This document shows, in pieces, positions 1 to 4,972 of a stretch of DNA of 5,494 nucleotides (its first letter is position 1; each line of letters starts with the position of its first letter). Below the pieces are notes generated by a model. It was not told the origin of the DNA and did no database searches. It saw nothing but the letters and a program-made list of their open reading frames with translations. The position numbers and the translations under genes are program-made. The stretch lies in contig CAMDZX010000118.1 in assembly GCA_945910925.1 (NCBI GenBank), positions 1-5,494 on the forward strand, read 5' to 3'. This DNA is from an uncultured bacterium (GTDB lineage: Bacteria > Cyanobacteriota > Vampirovibrionia > Gastranaerophilales > Gastranaerophilaceae).

Positions 1-411
1 TACACATTTAAAAAGAGCAACATAACCTTTATCGTTGTAGATGGGGCAAAGGATTTTATTACAATGCCTAACGGATATTTTAATAAAACTACCTTGAACT
101 GGCTTGAGGAACAGATAAAACTAAACTATAAAAATAAAATTGTTATTCTTCAACATTTTCCCGTTGCAAATAAAACGAGCAATGATTTGATGTACACGGC
201 AAATGCGGTTGAGTATCTCAAATTGATTAATAAATATGACAATGTAATATCTGTTGTGTCAGGGCATTTTAATAAAAATGATGAAATTTCGTTAAACGGA
301 ATTTATTATATTGTAACGCCCTCGCTTACTCAAAACTGCTACAAGATTATAGAAATAGATGAAGACAACGGATATCAAATATTTACATCTCTTGTTAAGA
401 TGGAGGAATAG
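1..411 (+). CDS. Calcineurin-like metallophosphoesterase, C-terminal part (5' end outside window)
   Basis: The frame is open from base 1 to the TAG at 409-411, giving 136 residues with no start inside the window, so this is the C-terminal part of a longer protein. I see the second half of a calcineurin-like phosphoesterase fold. A WLEEQI helix is followed by a beta strand ending in VILQHFP (His at about residue 52 of the fragment), matching the family's late metal-binding His. Then comes VVSGHFN (88-91), at the place of the family's GHxH motif. The N-terminal metal motifs (DxH, GDxxD, GNHD/E) would lie outside the window. The last histidine of GHxH is Asn here, which may alter metal binding or be a subfamily trait. 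Such enzymes hydrolyse phosphomonoesters or phosphodiesters; the substrate cannot be read from this fragment. The next gene starts 5 bases after this stop, so the two are probably co-transcribed. Confidence 0.8.
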   Translation, partial: YTFKKSNITFIVVDGAKDFITMPNGYFNKTTLNWLEEQIKLNYKNKIVILQHFPVANKTSNDLMYTANAVEYLKLINKYDNVISVVSGHFNKNDEISLNGIYYIVTPSLTQNCYKIIEIDEDNGYQIFTSLVKMEE

Positions 412-416
412 GGAGT

Positions 417-1064
417 ATGGGAAAAACGGATACCGTTATTTTTGATTTAGACGGAACTCTTATAAATTCGTTGGAGGATTTGAGGGTTAGTGTGAACTAT
501 GCCTTGTTTGGATTCAGATATCCTAAACAAACGCTTGAAATGGTCAGAAATAATGTGGGTGACGGAATAGAAAAACTTATGGAGCGTTCCCTGCCGCAAG
601 GACGTGACAACGTAAATTATGAAGTATGTCTTGATATATTTAAAGAACACTACAAAACACATATGTCCATAAATACAAAACCTTACCCTCATATCACTGA
701 AACTCTTGTCGCATTAAAAAGCAGAGGGTATAAAATTGCGGTTGTATCAAATAAATTTGATGTTGCGGTTAAACCGTTGTGTAAAAAATATTTTAGCAAT
801 TTAATTGATGTTGCAATCGGGCAAACCAAAGATACCAATAAAAAGCCTGCGCCCGATACTGTTTATATAGCTCTTGATGAATTGGAATCAACTTCTGACA
901 GAGCAATTTTTGTGGGCGATTCCGAAGTTGATATCCAAACCGCTAAAAATGCCGGCATGGATTGTATCAGTGTAAGCTGGGGATTCAAAACAAAAGAATT
1001 TTTAAAACAAAACGGAGCATCAATTATTATTGATTCTCCGCTTGAAATTTTTAATTATATTTAA
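417..1064 (+). CDS. gph: HAD-superfamily phosphatase, phosphoglycolate phosphatase-like (Gph type)
   Basis: This 215-residue protein has all four HAD motifs. Motif I is FDLDGT (nucleophile Asp10, acid/base Asp12). Motif II is VVSNK (Ser111). Motif III is the Lys of NKKPAPD (about 142-143). Motif IV is FVGDSEVD (Asp168, Asp172). Residues of about 15-85 form a helical cap with the GDGIEKLMERSLP segment typical of Gph-like proteins, and SWGFKTKEFL (187-196) is the usual C-terminal signature. Length matches the family (about 210-225). The likely reaction is hydrolysis of 2-phosphoglycolate or another small phosphate ester in the cytoplasm; relatives include pyrophosphatases and sugar-phosphate phosphatases, so the substrate is uncertain. 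The ATG at 417 is preceded by GGAGG at 402-406, 10 bases upstream and inside the end of the previous gene, which suggests translational coupling. No promoter is visible between the two genes. Confidence 0.88.
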   Translation: MGKTDTVIFDLDGTLINSLEDLRVSVNYALFGFRYPKQTLEMVRNNVGDGIEKLMERSLPQGRDNVNYEVCLDIFKEHYKTHMSINTKPYPHITETLVALKSRGYKIAVVSNKFDVAVKPLCKKYFSNLIDVAIGQTKDTNKKPAPDTVYIALDELESTSDRAIFVGDSEVDIQTAKNAGMDCISVSWGFKTKEFLKQNGASIIIDSPLEIFNYI

Positions 1065-1070
1065 TTCAGA

Positions 1071-2261
1071 TTATACGTTTGCAAGACTATATTTTAACAG
1101 TCTATCCATAGCCTCGATTGTATTTTCATGACTTCCGAATGATGTCAGACGGAAATAGCCCTCGCCATTGTTTCCAAATCCTGAGCCCGGAGTCCCGACA
1201 ACCTGAATATTATTAAGAAGATAATCAAAGAATTCCCATGACTTCATATTATTAGGACATTTTAACCAAATATACGGAGAATTTGTACCACCTGTATACC
1301 AAATCCCGAGTTTATCAAGGGTGTCAGTAATAATCTTCGCATTTTCTTTATAATAACTAATATTTCCCTGAATCTCTTTTTGTCCGTTTTCCGTAAATAC
1401 AGCTGCAGCACCTTTTTGAACAATGTATGGAACACCGTTAAACTTTGTGGTTTGACGTCTGAGCCACATTTTATTCAACATTGTATCTTCGAACACTAAT
1501 TCTTTTGAAATTACCGTGTATCCGCATCTTGTACCGGTGAAGCCCGCTGTTTTAGAGAACGAACAGAACTCTATCGCACATTTTTTAGCACCTTCTATTT
1601 CAAAAATACTTCTCGGAAGGTTTTCATCTGATATAAATGCTTCATACGCCGCATCAAAAAGGATAACGGAATTATTTTGAAGTGCAAAATCTACCCATTG
1701 TTGCAACTGTTCTTTATTATAGCAAGCACCTGTAGGATTGTTAGGTGAACATAAGTATATTATATCTGCCTTATCATTTTCTGTCGGTAAAGGTAAAAAT
1801 CCGTTTTCTTCATTAGAATTCAGATATTTAATCCTTCTGCCTGCCATAACATTTGTGTCAACGTAAACAGGATAAACAGGGTCTTGAACAAGAACAGTAT
1901 TATCAGTATCGAACAAGTCCAAAATATTACCTAAATCACTTTTTGCGCCATCGCTAATAAATATTTCATCCGTATCAAGGTTAACATTTCTTTTTGCATA
2001 GTATTCTTTAATCGGAGTTTTTAAAAAATCATACCCTTGTTCGGGACCGTAACCATGAAAACTTTCTTGAACTCCCATTTCTAATGTAGCACGCTCCATT
2101 GCGATTATAACATCCTTACACAAAGGAAGTGTTACATCTCCTATACCTAATCTGATAATGCGTTTATCAGGATTAGCATCCGAATATGCTCTTACTTTAT
2201 TGGCAATAGTTGAAAACAAATAACTTGCTTCAAGATTCAAATAGTTTTTGTTAATTTTCAT
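1071..2261 (-). CDS. dapL: LL-diaminopimelate aminotransferase (DapL)
   Basis: This PLP-dependent fold-type I aminotransferase converts tetrahydrodipicolinate plus glutamate to LL-diaminopimelate in one step, feeding peptidoglycan and lysine synthesis. It has 396 residues, near the family length. Family signatures, in order: LGIGDVTLPL (38-47), GYGPEQGYDFL (70-80), SDGAKSDLGN (103-112), QDPVYPVYVDTNV (126-138), SPNNPTG (172-178), DAAYEAF (203-209), SFSKTAGFTGTRCGY (234-248) with Lys237 as the PLP Schiff-base lysine, GGTNSPYIWLKCP (324-336), GTPGSGFG (356-363) and RLTSFG (371-376) with the carboxylate-binding Arg. The region after NVMAGR is short, lacking the insertion I recall in cyanobacterial and Bacteroides DapL, so it looks like the short form seen in anaerobic Firmicutes. 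Only a weak GGGG (2267-2270) precedes the ATG. It lies 53 bases after the STAS-like gene stop, with its own promoter-like sequence between them, and its stop is 6 bases from that of the converging gph-like gene. Confidence 0.95.
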   Translation of the reverse strand: MKINKNYLNLEASYLFSTIANKVRAYSDANPDKRIIRLGIGDVTLPLCKDVIIAMERATLEMGVQESFHGYGPEQGYDFLKTPIKEYYAKRNVNLDTDEIFISDGAKSDLGNILDLFDTDNTVLVQDPVYPVYVDTNVMAGRRIKYLNSNEENGFLPLPTENDKADIIYLCSPNNPTGACYNKEQLQQWVDFALQNNSVILFDAAYEAFISDENLPRSIFEIEGAKKCAIEFCSFSKTAGFTGTRCGYTVISKELVFEDTMLNKMWLRRQTTKFNGVPYIVQKGAAAVFTENGQKEIQGNISYYKENAKIITDTLDKLGIWYTGGTNSPYIWLKCPNNMKSWEFFDYLLNNIQVVGTPGSGFGNNGEGYFRLTSFGSHENTIEAMDRLLKYSLANV

Positions 2262-2294
2262 AAATACCCCGTATAACTTAAAATATTCACAGGA

Positions 2295-2327
2295 GTATTA
2301 TACAATAATTTTTTCTATTTACAAAGA
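2295..2327 (-). promoter_or_regulatory. Putative sigma-70-type promoter of dapL
   Basis: On the reverse strand a perfect TATAAT (bases 2302 down to 2297) is preceded, after a 16-base spacer, by TTGTAA (2324 down to 2319), which matches four of six bases of the -35 consensus. Transcription would start near 2290, leaving a leader of about 29 bases before dapL. The -35 half lies inside the last codons of the STAS-like gene. The spacer is too short for a lysine riboswitch. In AT-rich DNA such matches arise by chance, so the call is moderate. Confidence 0.42.
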
Positions 2328-2605
2328 AACGAAGAATTTCCCAATCCCATAGCAGAAACCATTTTTTCTACGGATTCTGAGGAAACTACCCAATTAATAT
2401 TAGCATTCGGATTTTTTATATAATGTTCGGTTGAACCCAAAACAGAGATTCTGCAAGCATCAAGAATGTTCATTCGGGAAATATCAATTGTCAAATCTTC
2501 ATCTTGAGATTCGTTGATGTATTCATTAATTATTTCGACGATTTCATTTGATTTTGTACTATCTAATTCCAGTATTGGTTTTCTTTTGTTTAACATTTTT
2601 GACAT
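2315..2605 (-). CDS. Small STAS-like domain protein, function unknown
   Basis: This 96-residue protein resembles a single degenerate STAS domain (anti-sigma-factor antagonist fold). Strand-like LTIDISRMNILDA (38-50) is followed by a helix and then by INWVVSSESVEKMVSAMGL (74-92), which matches the usual late strand plus 'v...l...gl' helix. In SpoIIAA-type proteins a DSSG motif carries the regulatory phosphoserine; here the matching place reads DACR, without serine or threonine, so the classic phospho-switch looks absent. There is no signal peptide or membrane segment. The ATG at 2605 has a good ribosome site, AGAGGT at 2612-2617. The gene lies upstream of dapL on the same strand (53 bases) and diverges from kdsD. 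No anti-sigma kinase or sigma factor is nearby, so a partner cannot be named. The fold assignment rests on pattern recognition of a short sequence and could be wrong. Confidence 0.6.
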   Translation of the reverse strand: MSKMLNKRKPILELDSTKSNEIVEIINEYINESQDEDLTIDISRMNILDACRISVLGSTEHYIKNPNANINWVVSSESVEKMVSAMGLGNSSFLCK

Positions 2606-2626
2606 TTGTTTACCTCTGTATAATAT
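2599..2626 (+). promoter_or_regulatory. Possible distal forward promoter upstream of kdsD
   Basis: A perfect TTGACA at 2599-2604 is followed, 16 bases on, by TAATAT at 2621-2626, four of six bases of the -10 consensus. A better TATAAT at 2619-2624 lies only 14 bases after the TTGACA, which is too close. The -35 overlaps the first codons of the divergent STAS-like gene. Transcripts would have a leader of almost 100 bases before kdsD. The same short stretch read on the reverse strand gives TATTAT (2625 down to 2620), a possible -10 for the STAS-like gene, though no reverse -35 is clear. Confidence 0.3.
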
Positions 2627-2695
2627 TTATCGGTAAATTTTAAAAATTATTTGATAAGATTTATTAAAGTTAATACATTTATATGATATTTAGAG

Positions 2696-2701
2696 TATAA
2701 T
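2696..2701 (+). promoter_or_regulatory. Putative -10 element of kdsD-kdsC
   Basis: A perfect TATAAT lies 28 bases before the preferred kdsD ATG, a distance that suits a -10 box with a short leader containing the GAGGTG ribosome site. No good -35 stands 16-18 bases upstream; the best is AATACA at 2672-2677 with an 18-base spacer and three matches. It could be a promoter that depends on an activator or a chance match in AT-rich sequence. Confidence 0.4.
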
Positions 2702-2720
2702 TGTTGTATAGTGATACTGT

Positions 2721-2726
2721 GAGGTG
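2721..2726 (+). promoter_or_regulatory. Ribosome binding site deciding the kdsD start
   Basis: GAGGTG pairs well with the 3' end of 16S rRNA (CACCUC). The last G of its GAGG core is 5 bases from the ATG at 2730, which suits initiation there. The GTG at 2724 lies inside this site and has no Shine-Dalgarno of its own upstream, so it is very unlikely to be the start. Confidence 0.65.
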
Positions 2727-2729
2727 GAT

Positions 2730-3701
2730 ATGCCTGTATTGGATATGAACAAATTAGCGTGCGAAGTGTTTGATATTGAAGCAAACGCAATACTTAAATT
2801 AAAAGAGTCACTCGGAATAAATTTTGATAAAGCAATAGATTTACTTTATTATTCACAAGGTAAGGTTATTATTACCGGCATGGGGAAATCAGGACTTATC
2901 GGGAAAAAAATCGCAGCAACCCTTACTTCTACCGGTACACCTTCATATTTTCTGCATCCTGCTGAAAGTACTCACGGAGATTCGGGTATTATTACAAAAG
3001 ATGATGTTGTAATTGCAATTTCAAACAGCGGAGAAACACAAGAGTTATTAAACCTTCTTCCTTTGATAAAAAGATTCGGCGTGCCGATTATTTCAATGAC
3101 GGGGAATATGGATTCAACACTTGCAAAATCGGGAAATGTTGTTCTTAATATTGCAGTCGAAAAAGAAGCGTGTCCATTAGGTAAAGCTCCGACTGCAAGC
3201 ACAACAGCTACTCTTGCAATGGGTGATGCTCTTGCCGTATGTCTTTTGAAAAAACGAGGGTTCACGGAAGAAGATTTCCTTGTTTATCATCCGAGTGGTG
3301 CCTTAGGTAAGGGGATTAAGTTCCATGTAGAAGATTTGATGCTAAAAGAAAACCTTCCGCTTGCCGACGAAAATATGGTATTTACGGATTTAATAAGATT
3401 AATTTCTGAACATAAGCTCGGTATGGCTATAATAACGGACAATGCAGGACGACTATCGGGTATTCTCACAGATGGAGATATCAGACGTGTAATTGTTAAA
3501 TACAGTTCAGATATTAATGAATTGAAGGCTAAAGATGTCATGACCGTAAACCCTAAAACCGTTGCAAGCTCTGATTTTGCTGCGGGAGCTTTGCATCTTA
3601 TGGAAAAATACTCAATTACGGCTCTGGCTGTTGTAAATGATGATAATAAACCGATTGGTGTTGTTCATATTCACGATTTATTAAAAGCGGGAGTTGTGTA
3701 A
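2730..3701 (+). CDS. kdsD: D-arabinose 5-phosphate isomerase (KdsD/KpsF family)
   Basis: This cytoplasmic enzyme interconverts D-ribulose 5-phosphate and D-arabinose 5-phosphate, the first committed step to KDO of lipopolysaccharide. From the ATG at 2730 it has 323 residues, close to E. coli KdsD (328). The N-terminal SIS domain (about 35-175) shows GMGKSG (50-55), STHGDSG (80-86), AISNSGET (97-103), KEACPLGKAPTASTTA (145-160) and VYHPSGALGK (186-195), which hold the lysine, glutamates and histidines used in this family. Two CBS domains follow (about 203-260 and 268-323), with LTDGDIRR (246-253) in the first. A frame extension to the GTG at 2724 would add two residues, but that codon lies within the ribosome site. 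Its TAA shares its last A with the ATG of kdsC, so the two are almost certainly one operon. Being alone with kdsC in a lipopolysaccharide context favours KdsD over a capsule (KpsF) or glucitol (GutQ) paralogue. Confidence 0.94.
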   Translation: MPVLDMNKLACEVFDIEANAILKLKESLGINFDKAIDLLYYSQGKVIITGMGKSGLIGKKIAATLTSTGTPSYFLHPAESTHGDSGIITKDDVVIAISNSGETQELLNLLPLIKRFGVPIISMTGNMDSTLAKSGNVVLNIAVEKEACPLGKAPTASTTATLAMGDALAVCLLKKRGFTEEDFLVYHPSGALGKGIKFHVEDLMLKENLPLADENMVFTDLIRLISEHKLGMAIITDNAGRLSGILTDGDIRRVIVKYSSDINELKAKDVMTVNPKTVASSDFAAGALHLMEKYSITALAVVNDDNKPIGVVHIHDLLKAGVV

Positions 3702-4225
3702 TGGATTTGTCAAAAATAAAACTTCTTGCTCTTGATGTTGATGGAGTTTTGACTGATGGAAGCCTTACATTTACAGAGGACGGAAAAGAACTGAAAACCT
3801 TTAATGCAAAAGACGGACAGGGAATTGTATGTCTTAATAATGCTGGTTTTATTACTGTCATAATTACGGCACGCAAGAACGGAACCGTTGAACACCGTGC
3901 AAAAAATCTTAAATTTACAGAATTACATCAAGGGGTAAAATTTAAACTTCCTGTATTAGAGGAAATACTAAAAAAATATGACCTTACGTTTGAAAACGTT
4001 GCTTATATGGGTGACGACCTGCCTGATATATGTATATTAGAAAAAGTCGGATTGCCTTGCTGTCCTAATGATGCAGTAGCAGAGGTAAAAAAGGTTTGCA
4101 AATTCAAATCAAAATATAACGGCGGACGTGGAGCTGTAAGAGAATTATGTGATGCTATTTTAAAAGGACACAATATCAACCCGCTTGATATTATACGTAA
4201 GTCACAGCAGGATGCGTTAAAATAA
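3701..4225 (+). CDS. kdsC: 3-deoxy-D-manno-octulosonate 8-phosphate phosphatase (KdsC)
   Basis: This capless HAD phosphatase removes phosphate from KDO-8-phosphate to give KDO, the third step of KDO synthesis; members act as tetramers. It has 174 residues (E. coli KdsC 188, many others 165-180). Motif I is LDVDGVLTDG (Asp12, Asp14), motif II is IITAR (Thr56), the motif III lysine is probably Lys82 in HQGVKFKL, and motif IV is YMGDDLPD (Asp105, Asp106, Asp109). The short beta-hairpin insert after motif I (SLTFTEDGKELKTFNAKDGQG) and the closing GGRGAVRELCDAIL (141-154) are hallmarks of KdsC. The ATG overlaps the kdsD stop by one base (TAATG), and GGGAG at 3689-3693 stands 7 bases upstream, so translation is probably coupled. 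Its 3' end overlaps that of the converging rnhB by 9 bases. The lpt export genes that often follow kdsC in proteobacteria are absent. Confidence 0.93.
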   Translation: MDLSKIKLLALDVDGVLTDGSLTFTEDGKELKTFNAKDGQGIVCLNNAGFITVIITARKNGTVEHRAKNLKFTELHQGVKFKLPVLEEILKKYDLTFENVAYMGDDLPDICILEKVGLPCCPNDAVAEVKKVCKFKSKYNGGRGAVRELCDAILKGHNINPLDIIRKSQQDALK

Positions 4226-4861
4226 GCTTAATTGTTTTTCAAAATGCTTTTTCAAAAAAGACTTTCTGTGATATTTTGTTAATCCGTATCTATCAATAGC
4301 TTCCAGATGTTGTTTTGTTAAATATCCTGCGTTCTTTTTCCAATTGTATTGCGGGAATTCTTCATCAAGCTGCTGCATATACCTGTCACGTGTCACTTTC
4401 GCAAGAATACTTGCTGCTGCAATTGATGCAGATTTCCCATCCCCTTTTATTATATATTTCTGTTTGTACTTAAAATCTCTTATTAGTTTATTCCCGTCAA
4501 CGAGAACCAGAATATCCTGTTTGCCCGATTTTTTTATGACGGATTCGCATGCAAGCTTCATAGCCTTAAGAGAACATGCCAGAATATTATGTTTTTCAAT
4601 ATCCTCTACTTCAATACAAACAGTTTCGTTAATTGTTTCATTTAAAATGATGTCATAGAGATATTCACGTTTTTTTGCGGATAATTGCTTTGAATCATTT
4701 AGTATTGAAAGTTCTTCAATGAGCTTTGAATTTATATTTGAAAAATATACCGCACTTGCAAAAACTCCGCCTGCGGCAGGGCCTCGACCCGCTTCATCAG
4801 TACCTACGATATCTGTATTAAATGATTTATCAAACTCAAATAAAGACTTAGATTCTTTCAT
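4217..4861 (-). CDS. rnhB: Ribonuclease HII (RnhB)
   Basis: This enzyme cuts the RNA strand of RNA-DNA hybrids and starts removal of single ribonucleotides from DNA. It has 214 residues, normal for the family. The carboxylates of the active site are visible: Asp22 and Glu23 in GTDEAGRGPAAGGV, Asp122 in LVDGNK, and Asp141 in IIKGDGKSASIAAASILAK. The GRG loop (25-27) and Tyr180 in NAGYLTKQH correspond to the elements that read the ribonucleotide-DNA junction. NDSKQLSAKKRE (55-66) is also typical. The family usually has a small residue after the GY; here it is Leu, a minor change. In-frame stops lie just upstream, so the ATG at 4861 is the first usable start, but no Shine-Dalgarno precedes it. 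The gene converges on kdsC and diverges from the glycine-zipper gene, so it is probably transcribed alone. Confidence 0.95.
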   Translation of the reverse strand: MKESKSLFEFDKSFNTDIVGTDEAGRGPAAGGVFASAVYFSNINSKLIEELSILNDSKQLSAKKREYLYDIILNETINETVCIEVEDIEKHNILACSLKAMKLACESVIKKSGKQDILVLVDGNKLIRDFKYKQKYIIKGDGKSASIAAASILAKVTRDRYMQQLDEEFPQYNWKKNAGYLTKQHLEAIDRYGLTKYHRKSFLKKHFEKQLSLF

Positions 4862-4972
4862 AAAATAAGTTTATCATAAAATTTTAGTTTACATTTTGTT
4901 ACAAAAACGCAATTTCTTCAAAAAAAAATACTTTATATTATTGAAGGTTATATACAATTGAAAGGTTTTTGT
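4862..4972. promoter_or_regulatory. Divergent intergenic region between rnhB and the glycine-zipper gene
   Basis: These 111 very AT-rich bases must hold the promoters of both flanking genes. On the reverse strand TATGAT (4878 down to 4873) lies only 11 bases before the rnhB ATG, with no good -35. Forward, overlapping TATATT/TATTAT (4934-4941) could be a -10 for the downstream gene, again with no good -35. A 13-base perfect palindrome around one central base, TTTTGT-T-ACAAAA (4894-4906), sits between them and might bind a dimeric regulator. AAGG at 4962-4965 is the ribosome site of the forward gene. Confidence 0.35.

Noticed and set aside
447..692. Reverse-strand open frame inside the gph-like gene
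   Set aside because: It is antisense to the HAD motif I and cap region, with no start context or recognisable domain.
2262..2314. Lysine riboswitch or T-box leader before dapL
   Set aside because: Only 53 bases separate it from the upstream gene, far too few for either element, and no conserved core is visible.
2724..2729. GTG at 2724 as the kdsD start
   Set aside because: It sits inside the GAGGTG ribosome site that serves the ATG at 2730 and has no ribosome site upstream of it.
2972..3541. Open frames on the reverse strand inside kdsD
   Set aside because: They lie wholly antisense to a clear enzyme gene, have no ribosome sites and show no family-like motifs; they are shadows of the kdsD codons.
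4240..4278. Possible terminator hairpin: CTTTTT/AAAAAG (4247-4260) inside CAAAAT/ATTTTG
   Set aside because: The stem is purely A/T apart from one pair, has a two-base loop, lies inside the rnhB coding region and lacks a following U run in the needed place.
4344..4658. A 104-residue open frame on the forward strand inside rnhB
   Set aside because: It is fully antisense to the conserved catalytic part of RNase HII and its composition (Ser, Ile, Phe, Cys rich) is that of a mirrored frame.
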